In this document: one piece after another, positions 27,239-36,803 of the stretch
Layout: each line of letters opens with the position of its first letter
Numbering within the stretch: the stretch's first letter is position 1
Translations under genes and position numbers: made by a program
Assembly: GCF_011752995.1 (NCBI RefSeq)
Contig: NZ_VWWL01000006.1
Span: 1 to 64,000, forward strand
DNA: 64,000 nucleotides
Source: Burkholderia sp. Ax-1724
Lineage (GTDB): Bacteria; Pseudomonadota; Gammaproteobacteria; Burkholderiales; Burkholderiaceae
Reading direction: 5' to 3'
Notes under the pieces: model-generated
What the model saw: only the letters and a program-made list of their open reading frames with translations
Told to the model about the DNA's origin: nothing
Database searches by the model: none

Positions 27239-28180
27239 ATGGGACGCTATCTGGCCAGACAGACGCTGCACCTCGTCGTCACGCTTGCCGGCATTCTCAC
27301 CGTGACGTTCTTCCTGGTCCGCATGATTCCGGGGGACCCCGCGCAATACATGCTCGGCGATTACGCCACCAACGATGCACTCGCCGCACTGCGCGAGCAG
27401 CTCGGGCTGAATCACTCGCTGCTCGTGCAGTACGGGCTGTTCATCGGGCACGTGCTGCACGGCGATCTCGGCACTTCGGTCGTCACCGGCCGACCGGCGC
27501 TGCTGGAGATCGTGCAGAGCCTGCCCGATTCGGCGATTCTCGCGGTCGCCGGCATGACGATCGCCGTGCTCGTCGGCGTGCCGCTCGGCATCGTCACGGC
27601 GGTGCGGCACGGCAGCTTCATCGACATCGCCGTGATGCTCGTCGCGCTCGCTGGCATTTCATTCCCGGTGTTCTGGCTCGGGCTCGCGGGCATCCTCGTG
27701 TTCGCGCAGCATCTGAAATGGCTGCCCGCGCTCGGCTCGAGCTCCGACGGCGGCTTTATCGAAGCGCTCCGGCATCTGGTGTTGCCCGCCGCCGTGCTGG
27801 GCGTGTCGGTGGCGGCGTATATCGCGCGGCTCACGCGCTCCGCGATGCTCGAAGTCATCGGCCACGACTACATCCGCGTGGCCCGCGCGATGGGCGTGCG
27901 CGAAAGCACCATCGTCTGGCGGCTCGCGTTCAGAAACGCGCTGGTGCCCGTGCTGTCGATCATCGGCGTGACCTTCTCGTATTCGCTCGGCAGCGCGATT
28001 TTGATCGAAGTCGTGTTCAGCCGGCCGGGCATTGGCACGACCATTCTCAAGGCGGTCAGCTCGCGCGATTACCCGCTCGTGCAGGCGGGCGTACTGGCGC
28101 TCGCGGTGATCGTCGTGCTCGTCAACACCGCGCTCGATCTGCTCTACGCGGCGGTCGATCCGCGTCTACGCACGCGCTGA
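27239..28180 (+). CDS. ABC transporter permease (DppB-like)
   Basis: 313 residues with six membrane segments. The N-terminal GRYLARQTLHLVVTLAGILT and MIPGDPAQYMLG are typical of DppB/OppB. The permease EAA loop near residues 215-240 reads YIRVARAMGVRESTIVWRLA. It starts 13 bases after the binding-protein stop with GAGGA nearby. Confidence 0.93.
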   Translation: MGRYLARQTLHLVVTLAGILTVTFFLVRMIPGDPAQYMLGDYATNDALAALREQLGLNHSLLVQYGLFIGHVLHGDLGTSVVTGRPALLEIVQSLPDSAILAVAGMTIAVLVGVPLGIVTAVRHGSFIDIAVMLVALAGISFPVFWLGLAGILVFAQHLKWLPALGSSSDGGFIEALRHLVLPAAVLGVSVAAYIARLTRSAMLEVIGHDYIRVARAMGVRESTIVWRLAFRNALVPVLSIIGVTFSYSLGSAILIEVVFSRPGIGTTILKAVSSRDYPLVQAGVLALAVIVVLVNTALDLLYAAVDPRLRTR

Positions 28181-28198
28181 TCGAACGAGGACCCGCCA

Positions 28199-29092
28199 AT
28201 GAGCTCGCCCGCCGCTTCCCTCAACCCCGCGCACCGTAACGGCAACGCTTCGTGGCGCCGCTATGCGCGTCATCCGGGCTTCATGACGGGGCTCGTGATT
28301 CTCGCCGCGATGGTCATCATCGCGCTCGGCGCGCGGTGGATCGCGCCCTACTCGCCCGTCGCCGCCGACATGACCAACACGCTCGCGACGCCTTCCGCCG
28401 CGCACTGGTTCGGCACGGACCAATATGGCCGCGACGTGCTCTCGCGCCTCGTCTGGGGCACGGGCATTTCGCTGCAAGTCGCGTTCTCGGTCATGGTCAT
28501 TTCCATCGTGCTGGGCGTCGCGCTCGGCTCGGCGGCCGCGTTCTTCGACGGCTGGCTGGCGCGCGTGCTGGTCGCGATCATCGATATCCTGCTCGCGTTT
28601 CCGGGCTTTCTGCTGGCGCTCGCACTGGTGGCCGCGCGCGGCTCGTCGCTGAGTTCGGTGATCTGGGCGATCGCTATCGCGTTCGCACCGCGCGTCGCCG
28701 CCGTCATGCGCGCGGTCGTGCTGACGATCAGGCCGCGCATGTTTATCGAGGCGTCGACGTCGATCGGCATGGCGCGCTGGAAGATCCTGCTTGTGCACGT
28801 GGTTCCGAACAGCCTGCCGCCCGTGATCGTGGTCGCGACGGTCGGTGCCGCGAACGCGGTGCTCGGCGAGGCCGGTTTGAGCTATCTCGGTCTTGGCGTT
28901 CAGCCGCCCGCGCCGACGTGGGGCAACGTGATCGCCGACGGTCAGGGCTTTCTCGCCTCGCATCCGATGATCTCGCTCTCGGCGGGCGCGTGCATCGCGC
29001 TGCTCGTCATCGCCTTCAACCTGCTCGGCGACGGACTGCGCGACACGCTCGATCCGCAGATGCGCCGCCGCGCCGACGCGAGGACGTTATGA
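28199..29092 (+). CDS. ABC transporter permease (DppC-like)
   Basis: 297 residues, six membrane segments, with the N-terminal OppC-type helix and DQYGRDVLSRLVWGTGISL. The EAA loop reads FIEASTSIGMARWKILLVHV, and the C-terminal GNVIADGQGF and LGDGLRDTLDPQMR are the usual DppC end. Its stop overlaps the start of the next ATPase gene. Confidence 0.93.
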   Translation: MSSPAASLNPAHRNGNASWRRYARHPGFMTGLVILAAMVIIALGARWIAPYSPVAADMTNTLATPSAAHWFGTDQYGRDVLSRLVWGTGISLQVAFSVMVISIVLGVALGSAAAFFDGWLARVLVAIIDILLAFPGFLLALALVAARGSSLSSVIWAIAIAFAPRVAAVMRAVVLTIRPRMFIEASTSIGMARWKILLVHVVPNSLPPVIVVATVGAANAVLGEAGLSYLGLGVQPPAPTWGNVIADGQGFLASHPMISLSAGACIALLVIAFNLLGDGLRDTLDPQMRRRADARTL

Positions 29093-30180
29093 ACAGCAGC
29101 CTGCCGGCCGTCTTCCGGATCCCGCGACGCCACGCGCCTGCCGACGCCGCCGATACATCGGGCAGCATCCGGACAGGCGAGACGCGCATCGATCCGGAAG
29201 CCGTTTTAGAAATCGACGGAATACGCACCGTATTTCCGGGCGCAGTCGTGGTGGACGATGTGTCGCTGAGCGTGCGGCCGGGGCGCACGCTCGCCGTGGT
29301 CGGCGAGTCCGGCTCGGGCAAGTCGATGACGTTTCTTTCGGCACTCGGGCTCGTCGCGCCGCCGGGGCGCGTGACGCACGGACGCGTGCTGCTCGATGGC
29401 GTCGATATCGCCCGGCTCTCCGGCGAGGCGTTGCGGCGCGTGCGCGGCGCATCGATCTCGATGATCTTTCAGGATCCGATGACCGCGCTCAATCCGGTCT
29501 TCACCATCGGCGAGCAGATGACGACGCTCCTGCGCGCGCACGAGCGCGTGAGCCGATCGGCGGCGCGGGCGCGGGCGGCGGGGCTGCTGGAACGCGTGCG
29601 CATACCCGAGGCGCGCGCCCGGCTCGACGCCTATCCGCACGAGTTGTCGGGCGGCATGCGCCAGCGCGTGCTGATCGCGATGGCCGTGGCGCTGCGCCCC
29701 AAAGTCGTGATCGCCGATGAACCCACTACCGCGCTCGACGTCACCGTGCAGGCGCAGATCCTCGACCTGCTCGCGGACCTGCAGCAGGAAACGAACATGG
29801 CGATGGTGCTCATCACGCACGATCTCGGGCTGGTGGCGCGCTACGCGCAGGATGTCGCGGTGATGTACGCGGGACGCGTCGTCGAGCGCGGTTCGCTGGA
29901 GCGCGTGTTCGGCGCGACGCGGCACCCTTATACGCAGGCGCTGTTTCGCAGCATTCCCGATCTCGAAGGCGAGCCGGGTTGCGCGCTGCGTGCGATCGAA
30001 GGCAATCCGCCCGATGTCGCCGCCCTGCCCGCCGGCTGTGCGTTCGAGCCGCGCTGCGCGATGGGACGCGGCCGCGCGAACTGCGGCTCGATGCGGCCGC
30101 CGCTCGTCGAAACGGACGCCGCCGCGCATGTCAGCGCGTGCTTTTTCTGGCACTCGCTTGCCACGACGGGGAGCGCATGA
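29089..30180 (+). CDS. ABC transporter ATP-binding protein (DppD-like)
   Basis: 363 residues. Walker A GESGSGKS at 72-79, signature [17 protein letters not shown], and Walker [17 protein letters not shown]. The C-terminal oligopeptide-transporter extension has the cysteines ([19 protein letters not shown]) that bind an iron-sulfur cluster in some DppD proteins. A 35-residue N-terminal extension rich in Arg/Pro precedes the domain. ATG overlaps the permease stop (TTATGA). Confidence 0.92.
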   Translation: MNSSLPAVFRIPRRHAPADAADTSGSIRTGETRIDPEAVLEIDGIRTVFPGAVVVDDVSLSVRPGRTLAVVGESGSGKSMTFLSALGLVAPPGRVTHGRVLLDGVDIARLSGEALRRVRGASISMIFQDPMTALNPVFTIGEQMTTLLRAHERVSRSAARARAAGLLERVRIPEARARLDAYPHELSGGMRQRVLIAMAVALRPKVVIADEPTTALDVTVQAQILDLLADLQQETNMAMVLITHDLGLVARYAQDVAVMYAGRVVERGSLERVFGATRHPYTQALFRSIPDLEGEPGCALRAIEGNPPDVAALPAGCAFEPRCAMGRGRANCGSMRPPLVETDAAAHVSACFFWHSLATTGSA

Positions 30181-31238
30181 TGCTGTTCCAGATCGATGCC
30201 GTGAGCCGCAGCTTCGGTGCCAAGCATTCGCTTTTGCAACGCAGGACACCGGTGGTGCAGGCGGTCGACGGCGTGTCGCTGCATCTCGATGCCGGCGAAA
30301 CGCTCGGTCTCGTCGGCGAAAGCGGCAGTGGCAAGAGCACGCTCGGGCGGCTCGCCGTGCGTCTGCTCGAACCGAGTGCGGGACGCATTTTTCTCGACGG
30401 CATCGATATCGGCACGCTCGGCGGACGCCAACTCCGCGCGATGCGCGCGCAGGTGCAGATGGTGTTTCAGGACCCGTACGGCTCGCTCGATCCGCGGCGT
30501 ACGGTGGGCGCAGCCATCGCCGAGCCGATGAAGGAGCACGGCGCGTGGCGTGCCGACGGTCCCGCAAAAGTACGCGAGCTGATGTGCACCGTGGGCCTCA
30601 ATCCCGAGCACGCGACGCGCTATCCGCATGAGTTTTCGGGCGGGCAACGGCAGCGCATCGGCATCGCGCGGGCGCTCGCGCTCAATCCGAAGGTACTCGT
30701 GCTCGACGAGCCCGTATCCGCGCTCGATGTCTCCATTCAGGCGCAGATCATCAATCTGCTCGGCAAGCTGCAGCGCGAGCGGCAACTCGCGTATCTGTTC
30801 ATCGCGCATGATCTGGCGGTCGTGCGCCATGTGAGCCATCGCGTCGCGGTGATGTATCTCGGACGCATCGTCGAACTCGCTGCGCGCAACTCGCTCTATG
30901 CGTCGCCGGCGCATCCGTACACCGAATCGCTGCTGGCGGCAGTGCCGGTCGCCGACCCGGCCGCGGCACGCGCGAAACCGCGTGCGCGCGTGCTGGGCGA
31001 GATCGGCTCGGCCGCCAATCTTCCGGGCGGATGCCGCTTTCATCCGCGCTGCGTGCGAGCGCGCGAGCTCGTCGCACGGCCCGGCAGCGCGAATCGGGCG
31101 ACGATTCCGATCCGCCCGGTCGACACGCGCTACGGCCCACTGCCCCATGCCTGCGTGCACGTCGATCCGGCGCTCGCCGATCGCGGTGACGGCACGTTCG
31201 TCGCGTGTCACTATCCCAACGCCGCCGCGGCGGCCTGA
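30177..31238 (+). CDS. ABC transporter ATP-binding protein (DppF-like)
   Basis: 353 residues. Walker A GESGSGKS at 47-54, the Q-loop QMVFQDPYGSLDPRRTV, signature FSGGQRQRIGIARAL, Walker B VLVLDEPVSALDVSIQ, and the C-terminal oligopeptide extension with PGGCRFHPRC. ATGATGCTG start overlaps the stop of the DppD-like gene. Last structural gene of the importer. Confidence 0.92.
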   Translation: MMLFQIDAVSRSFGAKHSLLQRRTPVVQAVDGVSLHLDAGETLGLVGESGSGKSTLGRLAVRLLEPSAGRIFLDGIDIGTLGGRQLRAMRAQVQMVFQDPYGSLDPRRTVGAAIAEPMKEHGAWRADGPAKVRELMCTVGLNPEHATRYPHEFSGGQRQRIGIARALALNPKVLVLDEPVSALDVSIQAQIINLLGKLQRERQLAYLFIAHDLAVVRHVSHRVAVMYLGRIVELAARNSLYASPAHPYTESLLAAVPVADPAAARAKPRARVLGEIGSAANLPGGCRFHPRCVRARELVARPGSANRATIPIRPVDTRYGPLPHACVHVDPALADRGDGTFVACHYPNAAAAA

Positions 31239-31293
31239 AAACGCTCATTCGATATACTTCGTCCGTTCGATGCACTATCGGTACGTCACGCCC

Positions 31294-31983
31294 ATGGAAA
31301 CTGCGGACAGCAGCGAAAACTCACAAGACGAAACCGTCGTCACCGGCTTGCAGGCGATGATTCTGAGCGGCACGCTCAGGCCCGGCGCGAAGCTGCGGGA
31401 AGCCGAACTCGGCGAGTTGTTCAACGTGTCGCGCACGCCGGTTCGCGAGGCGCTGGTCGCGCTGGAGACGCGCGGCATGGTCGTCTATGAGCGCAATCGC
31501 GGCTTCAGCGTACGTTCGTTCAGCCTGCGCGACCTGCGCGATTCATACGAACTGCGCGCGGTGCTCGAAGGCTATGCGAGCGCGCTTGCGGCGCAGCGCG
31601 GCTTCAGCGACGAACACGTCGAAGCGATGCGCGCCTATCTCGCAGAGACGGGCCGGATGCTCGTCGGCGAACGCACGCTCGACAAGGAAGAAGTGCAAGC
31701 GATGCGCGAGCGCAGCGACTGGTTCCACGCGCAGATTAACGATGCGTGGACCAACAGGCTCTTCAGGCGCAGTCACGAGATGGTGCATCGCACGCCGCAC
31801 AAGCCTTTCACGGAACCGCTGATGGACACCGCCTCGATGCGCAGGTATCACGAGGAGCACGTGCGCATCTTCGAAGCGGTGGCCTCGCGCGACAGCAGCC
31901 GCGCGGAGCATCTGATGCGCGAGCACATTTTGCGCGGGTGCTTCGAGATCGACCAGCGGTTGAAGATCGAACACCATCATTGA
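31294..31983 (+). CDS. GntR-family (FCD) transcriptional regulator
   Basis: 229 residues: a winged helix (LQAMILSGTLRPGAKLREAE and SRTPVREALVALETRGMVVY) and a helical FCD domain (LRAVLEGYASALAAQ, DASMRRY-like region, FRRSHEMVH with ligand or metal histidines). An in-frame ATG at 31270 is an alternative start; neither has a strong ribosome site. It sits 55 bases after the ABC operon on the same strand, so it is the likely local regulator of the importer and divergent hydrolase. Confidence 0.87.
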   Translation: METADSSENSQDETVVTGLQAMILSGTLRPGAKLREAELGELFNVSRTPVREALVALETRGMVVYERNRGFSVRSFSLRDLRDSYELRAVLEGYASALAAQRGFSDEHVEAMRAYLAETGRMLVGERTLDKEEVQAMRERSDWFHAQINDAWTNRLFRRSHEMVHRTPHKPFTEPLMDTASMRRYHEEHVRIFEAVASRDSSRAEHLMREHILRGCFEIDQRLKIEHHH

Positions 31984-32154
31984 TGGCACGATCAGACGCA
32001 TGCAAACGCAGGGCTCCGTTGCGATAAGGATGGACGGGATGGAGCGATGGTCCCGTTCGTCATGGCGCCCGCTTATGCGCCGTTCCGGAAACCGCAGACG
32101 CCATTGCCATAGTCGCTTGCTGTTGGCCGAGTGAGCATCTGGGCGTTGAGACTT

Positions 32155-33426
32155 TTATGCAATTGTCGGTTGGTTCAGCGCCCGACGTCCCGGAGAACGC
32201 ACGAAAATCGTGACGAGCATTGCTCCTGACACGGCGATTGCTCCAGTCACCAGAAAGGCACTCTCGAAGTTGCCGGACCACTGTACGAGGAAGCCCGTCA
32301 CCGTGGGGGCAACAATGCCGGCCAGGTTCGCGACCAGGTGGACGAATCCGCCAACCGCTCCAACGCGATTTTTCTCAACCGTGTCCAGCACCAGAGCAAA
32401 GTAAGTGTTGTACGAGGCGTACATGAAGAATACGCCGATAGCCATCAGCGAAACCGCGCTCGTCATGTCCTTCACGGTCCCGGTAATGCCGACACAGATT
32501 GCACCTGCGCTCAGGCAGGTAATCAGCACCACCTTGCGCGAAAAGACGGCCCGACCTGTCTTGCGGAAGATAAAGTCCGACAGGAGCCCACCCGCAATCA
32601 GACCGGTGGCGCCAACAGCCCAGGGAATCACGCTGACCACCGCCATTTTTTGAATGCTGAGGTGATGCGCCATCGTCAGATAGCTCGGAAACCAGGACAG
32701 GAAAAAGTACAGGATGTACGAGTAGCCGAAGAATGCGAAAGCCGTCGCGAGAATGGCGGGACGAAGTAGGAGTGTGTGCAGTGGAGATACCGGGGGGCTG
32801 ATCGAAACAGCCGTCGATGCGTCATTATCGATGACGCCTGTCGCCACATCCGGAGGCACCGCAGGCCTGTCTTTGGCAAGCGCAACCCACATGACAACCC
32901 ACAGAACGCCGACTACGGCAATAGCGACAAAGGACAATCGCCACCCTATGCTCACGGCCGCGAAGCCGACGGCGGGTCCGGCAAGGGCGGCACCCAGCGA
33001 AGTACCCGAGTTCGCGATGCCTATGGCACTGGCCTGCTCCTCACGCGGAAACCAGTTGGACACCATCTTGTTGATGTTTGAACAAAGCGGCCCCTCCCCC
33101 ATGCCAAAGATGATACGCACGACAAGAAGGCTCACCATGCCAACGGTCAATGCAGTCATTCCGCAGAACAGTGACCACACCAGCATGGAGACGGCGAGAA
33201 CCCGTTTGGGTCCGAAGCGATCGGAATAGTAGCCGCCCACGAAACAGAACAACGCATAGCCAACGAAGAAGCTGCTGAACACAATCCCAAGCTGGGCAGG
33301 ATCAAGGTGTAGCTCCTTCGCGATGAGCGGTGCAGTGATTGAAAGTGCGGCCCGGTCCAGGTAGCTGATAACCCCTCCTAGAAATAGCAGGCTAATCAGC
33401 ATCCAGCGCGAACGTGTCGTGCTCAT
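32155..33426 (-). CDS. MFS transporter (ACS family)
   Basis: 423 residues with 12 predicted membrane segments. VISYLDRAALSITAPLIAKEL is the D-R TM1 motif of anion:cation symporters (hexuronate, galactonate, tartrate carriers), with GYYSDRFGPKRVL as A-motif. GGAGGA lies seven bases before the ATG. It points left with the acetoacetate decarboxylase-like and alpha-hydroxyacid dehydrogenase genes upstream, though a 268-base gap separates them. Confidence 0.87.
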   Translation of the reverse strand: MSTTRSRWMLISLLFLGGVISYLDRAALSITAPLIAKELHLDPAQLGIVFSSFFVGYALFCFVGGYYSDRFGPKRVLAVSMLVWSLFCGMTALTVGMVSLLVVRIIFGMGEGPLCSNINKMVSNWFPREEQASAIGIANSGTSLGAALAGPAVGFAAVSIGWRLSFVAIAVVGVLWVVMWVALAKDRPAVPPDVATGVIDNDASTAVSISPPVSPLHTLLLRPAILATAFAFFGYSYILYFFLSWFPSYLTMAHHLSIQKMAVVSVIPWAVGATGLIAGGLLSDFIFRKTGRAVFSRKVVLITCLSAGAICVGITGTVKDMTSAVSLMAIGVFFMYASYNTYFALVLDTVEKNRVGAVGGFVHLVANLAGIVAPTVTGFLVQWSGNFESAFLVTGAIAVSGAMLVTIFVRSPGRRALNQPTIA

Positions 33427-33694
33427 TTGTCTTCCTCCGTTTTGAAAATCGGGTGTCTCAGCGTATCGCCGTGGATTGTCGCCACCGGCTAACTTTCGTT
33501 CTTCAGACTATGGATTGCGGTTATTTTTTAATTAGGAAAACTTCTCAATCAAGACATGATGCTTTCTTGAGAATGCAACGCGTTTGTGTATGAAGTTGTC
33601 GTCCGTCGTGCCGCGCGCGAGCACGACCGCCTAACCGCCCACGCTGCGGGCCGCAACTTAGACGGCGGCCGTGCTTGTCGCTGCCTCGTCCTGT

Positions 33695-34462
33695 TCAGGG
33701 ATAAAGCCGCTTCAACAACCGACGATCCTCGACGGCAAAACCGCCGCCGTACACGTCCGACGTCATGAAGTGCGCACTCAGCACTTCAGGCTCCAGGTCC
33801 GCGATCGGATCGAACGCGCTCTGATGCAGCGTCCAGTCGATCCGGCCACGCACCGGCTCGGTGTAGCGCAGTGGCGTGCGTCGATAGACGACGTCGGCAT
33901 AGGCAATGCCCAGCTTCGACGGGTCGGGCAGACGGCGTACGTGAATCTCGCCTGCCGGCTGCTCGGCTTCGTCCGTGAGCAGGACTAGCGGCGCGTCCGG
34001 ATCGGGCGTGAAGCTAAAGTCGGCGAGCGGCACCTTGCGGCGGCGGACCCAGCCGCTCACCTTGCCGTCCGCGGTTTCGTCAAACGCGTAGTCGGTGTCC
34101 TTCTTCGTGTAGCCGAACAACTCGCGGCCCGCCGCAATCCCCATCGGGTCGCTGCAATACATGAAGATGTGTGTCTGGGTGAACAGGTCGTCGTAACGCA
34201 CGGGCACCGTCACCATCAGGTCGAACATCGCCCCCGCATGCACCGCGAGCGTATGCCCCGGCGACAGCATGAAACGGAACGCGACGCGGTCGTTAACCAG
34301 TTCGAAAGGCGTGTCCTTCAGCAACTCGCGAACCTTCGCCTGATCTACGCGGGTGACGACTTCGAGCGTGCGCAGCGGACACTCCCACTCGACCGGATAC
34401 GCGGACGAATAAGGCGGATTGACGCCGCTGTTTTCGTGCATTTTATAGTGACCAAACATCAT
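33695..34462 (-). CDS. Acetoacetate decarboxylase-family protein
   Basis: 255 residues. The family core GRELFGYTKKDTDYAF contains the adjacent lysines Lys120/Lys121; the first aligns with the Schiff-base lysine of acetoacetate decarboxylase. The N-terminus (PYSSAYPVEWECPLRTLEVV) also fits. AAGGAGA precedes tandem ATGs at 34462 and 34459. Relatives include decarboxylases and aldolase-dehydratases of 2-oxo acids, so the exact reaction is open. It is followed at 29 bases by an FMN dehydrogenase that could produce the oxo-acid substrate. Confidence 0.82.
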   Translation of the reverse strand: MMFGHYKMHENSGVNPPYSSAYPVEWECPLRTLEVVTRVDQAKVRELLKDTPFELVNDRVAFRFMLSPGHTLAVHAGAMFDLMVTVPVRYDDLFTQTHIFMYCSDPMGIAAGRELFGYTKKDTDYAFDETADGKVSGWVRRRKVPLADFSFTPDPDAPLVLLTDEAEQPAGEIHVRRLPDPSKLGIAYADVVYRRTPLRYTEPVRGRIDWTLHQSAFDPIADLEPEVLSAHFMTSDVYGGGFAVEDRRLLKRLYP

Positions 34463-34491
34463 ACGTCTCCTTGACAAATAGCTGATTCAAA

Positions 34492-35709
34492 CTAGGCAAT
34501 AGCAGATAGACCACCTTCTCCAGCGCGGCGGCATGCGTTCTCCGGCCGCGCGGATACGGCGACAGGTGTGGGTGTCACAATGGCGTCACGGCTGACGTCG
34601 GCGACGTCGGTGATGCCGCACAACGCCATCGTTGATTCGAGTTCCTTATGAATGAGTTCGAGCGTGCGGGTAACGCCCGCTTCGCCGAGCGCGCCAAGGC
34701 CGTACAGGAACGCACGGCCGATCATCACGCCGTGTGCACCCCGCGCGATCGCACGCAGCACGTCCTGGCCGCTGCGGATACCGCCATCCATCAGTACCTC
34801 CGTCTGCTGACCGACGGCTGCGGCAATGGCGGGCAACGCGCTGATCGACGACGGCGCGCCGTCCAGTTGCCGTCCGCCATGATTCGACACGATGATCGCG
34901 TCGGCGCCTGCCGCAACCGCGCGGCGCGCGTCGTCCGCGTCGAGTATGCCCTTGACGATCAGCCGCCCGCCCCAGTGCCGCTTGATCCAGCCGATGTCGT
35001 CCCACGTCACCGTGCGATCGAACTGACGGCTCACCCACTCGGCGAACGCGAACGTGTCCGTCACACCCTTGGCATGCCCAACGATGTTGCCGAAGGTGCG
35101 CCGCCGCGTGCCGAGCATCCGCACACACCACGCGGGATGCGCCATCATCATCGACAGGGTACGCAGATTCAGCTTCGGCGGCACCGAGAGGCCGTTGCGC
35201 ACGTCCTTGTGACGCTGCCCCTGGAGCGGCAGATCGAGCGTCAGCACGAGCGCGGAGCAGCCCGCGTTGCGCGCTCGTTCGATCAGCCGGACGATGAAAT
35301 CGCGGTCCTTCATCATGTAGAGCTGGAACCAGAACGGCTCTTCGACATGCTCGGCGACGTCCTCGATCGAGCAGATGCTGACCGTCGATAGCGTGAAAGG
35401 CACGCCGAATCTGGCCGCCGCGCGAGCGGCAAGAATCTCGCCGTCGGCATGGATCATGCCGGCGAGGCCGGTCGGCGCGAGCGCCACGGGCAGGCTGCAC
35501 GGACGGCCGAGCAGCGTGACAGCGGTGCGGATCATGTCGACGTCGCAACCGACACGTTGACGGAACTTCAGTTGGCCGAGATCGACCTCGTTAGCGCGAT
35601 AGGTGGATTCCGTCCACGAGCCGCTGTCCACGTAATCGTAGAAAATCTTCGGCACGCGCCGGCGCGCGAGCCGCTGCAGATCGCCGACACATGTCACGGT
35701 ATCGGCCAT
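34492..35709 (-). CDS. FMN-dependent alpha-hydroxy-acid dehydrogenase (LldD/HAO family)
   Basis: 405 residues. KIFYDYVDSGSWTESTYRAN at the start, PVALAPTGLAGMIHADGEIL, FQLYMMKDRDFIVRLIERAR, then IIVSNHGGRQLDGAPSS with the active-site His and Arg, and EVLMDGGIRSGQDVLRAIARGA for phosphate binding. It oxidises an L-2-hydroxy acid to a 2-oxo acid with FMN. No membrane-anchoring loop is obvious. The start at 35709 touches the remnant C-terminus of the FAH-like gene upstream, showing the two were once adjacent in one operon. Confidence 0.88.
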   Translation of the reverse strand: MADTVTCVGDLQRLARRRVPKIFYDYVDSGSWTESTYRANEVDLGQLKFRQRVGCDVDMIRTAVTLLGRPCSLPVALAPTGLAGMIHADGEILAARAAARFGVPFTLSTVSICSIEDVAEHVEEPFWFQLYMMKDRDFIVRLIERARNAGCSALVLTLDLPLQGQRHKDVRNGLSVPPKLNLRTLSMMMAHPAWCVRMLGTRRRTFGNIVGHAKGVTDTFAFAEWVSRQFDRTVTWDDIGWIKRHWGGRLIVKGILDADDARRAVAAGADAIIVSNHGGRQLDGAPSSISALPAIAAAVGQQTEVLMDGGIRSGQDVLRAIARGAHGVMIGRAFLYGLGALGEAGVTRTLELIHKELESTMALCGITDVADVSRDAIVTPTPVAVSARPENACRRAGEGGLSAIA

Positions 35710-35710
35710 G

Positions 35711-36560
35711 TCACGCCTGCAATGACGCATCGAACGCAACGACGGACGAGCGCTGCTCGCCGAGGCCGGCGATACCGGCGCATACCGTTTAAACAGGCGG
35801 TTTCAGGCCCATGCCAACACCGGCCGGCGTGCCCGTTGCGATCACGTCGCCGGGCTGCAGGCTCATGAAGCCGCTGATGTAGGAGACCAGCTCCGCGACG
35901 CCGAAAATCATGTCACGCGTATTGCCGTCCTGACGCCGCACACCGTCGACGTCGAGCCACAGCGGCAACGCCTGCGGATCCGGCACCTCGTCCGCCGTGA
36001 CAAGCCACGGCCCCAGCGGACCGAACGTATCCGCCGCCTTGCCCTTGTCCCACTGTCCGCCGCGCTCCAGTTGATACGCGCGCTCCGAGACGTCGTTCAC
36101 GACGCAGTAGCCGGCAACGTACGACATCGCGTTTTCCTTCGCCACATAGCGCGCGGTCTTGCCGATCACGATGCCGAGTTCGACCTCCCAGTCCACTTTC
36201 TGTGCGTCGCGTGGGATCTCGACAGAATCGAAAGGACCATTGATCGAGCTCGTGGCCTTCAGAAACAGAATCGGCTCTTTCGGCAGTGCCATCCCGGCTT
36301 CCGCTGCATGGTCCGTGTAATTCAGGCCCACGCAGACCAGCTTCCCTACCGCGCCGACGCATGGCCCAAGCCGCTCGCCTCGCGCGACGAGCGGCAGCGC
36401 ACGCAAATCGGCCGCCGCGACGCGAGCGAGCGAGCGAACCCTCCGTCAACGCCTCGCCGTGCCAGTCGTCGACGACGCCGACGAGGCTGCGTACCTGCCC
36501 TTCGCTATCCAGCACGCCCGGTTTTTCATCACCCGGCTGTCCCCACCGTACCAGCTTCAT
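35711..36560 (-). pseudogene. Broken fumarylacetoacetate hydrolase-family gene
   Basis: The start MKLVRWGQPGDEKPGVLDSE and the body VGLNYTDHAAEAGMALP, DWEVELGIVIGKTARYV, GTPAGVGMGLKPPV belong to the FAH family (2-hydroxyhepta-2,4-diene-dioate isomerase / ureidoglycolate lyase-like). The halves are in different frames, with the break at a 4x GCGA tract (36422-36437); losing one unit restores a continuous frame. A TAA at 35789-35791 follows KPPV, yet the same frame continues with the family-like GIAGLGEQRSSVV to a TGA at 35711. Corrected length would be about 281 codons, the family norm. Confidence 0.8.
36422..36437. repeat. Tetranucleotide tract (GCGA)x4 at a frameshift
   Basis: Four perfect GCGA units within the FAH-like coding sequence, exactly where the reading frame changes. 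Three units would give the in-frame junction GSLARVAAADLRALP. It is a slippage site: either a fixed frameshift or a low-copy phase-variable tract. Confidence 0.75.
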
Positions 36561-36590
36561 AAGAATCCCTGCCTCCGGTTTTCACCTATA

Positions 36591-36614
36591 ATGTACATAG
36601 TGTGCAATGTACAT
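36591..36614. promoter_or_regulatory. Paired ATGTACAT operator-like palindromes
   Basis: ATGTACAT occurs at 36591-36598 and 36607-36614, centres 16 bases apart, immediately upstream of the leftward FAH/alpha-hydroxyacid unit and about 190 bases before the divergent GntR gene. A TATAAT overlaps the first site on the + strand. The spacing suits a dimer or dimer pair of the neighbouring double-winged-helix GntR protein. Confidence 0.5.
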
Positions 36615-36803
36615 TTTTAAGATTATCGATCCAAAACTGCGATGTCAAGTCGTGTTTTCAGCCGTAGTTCCCGGGGCAGCGGAAATGTGGCATCAGATCG
36701 GCTAACATTTCGCAACTGGCCACCCGAAGCGCGGGCGGCGGAATCGAAGCGTTGCGAGAACCGCGGCGTTCGCCCTGTGGAGAGGCGCCGCTCATTGAGG
36801 ACC

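Noticed and set aside
28252..29088. Long open frame upstream of the DppD-like ATPase
   Set aside because: It is the shadow of the DppC-like permease; the ATPase homology begins after ATG 29089, which overlaps the permease stop.
33530..33585. Possible inverted repeat near TTCTCAA and TTGAGAA before the MFS gene
   Set aside because: Short arms with a long spacer and no second copy elsewhere; not enough to call an operator.
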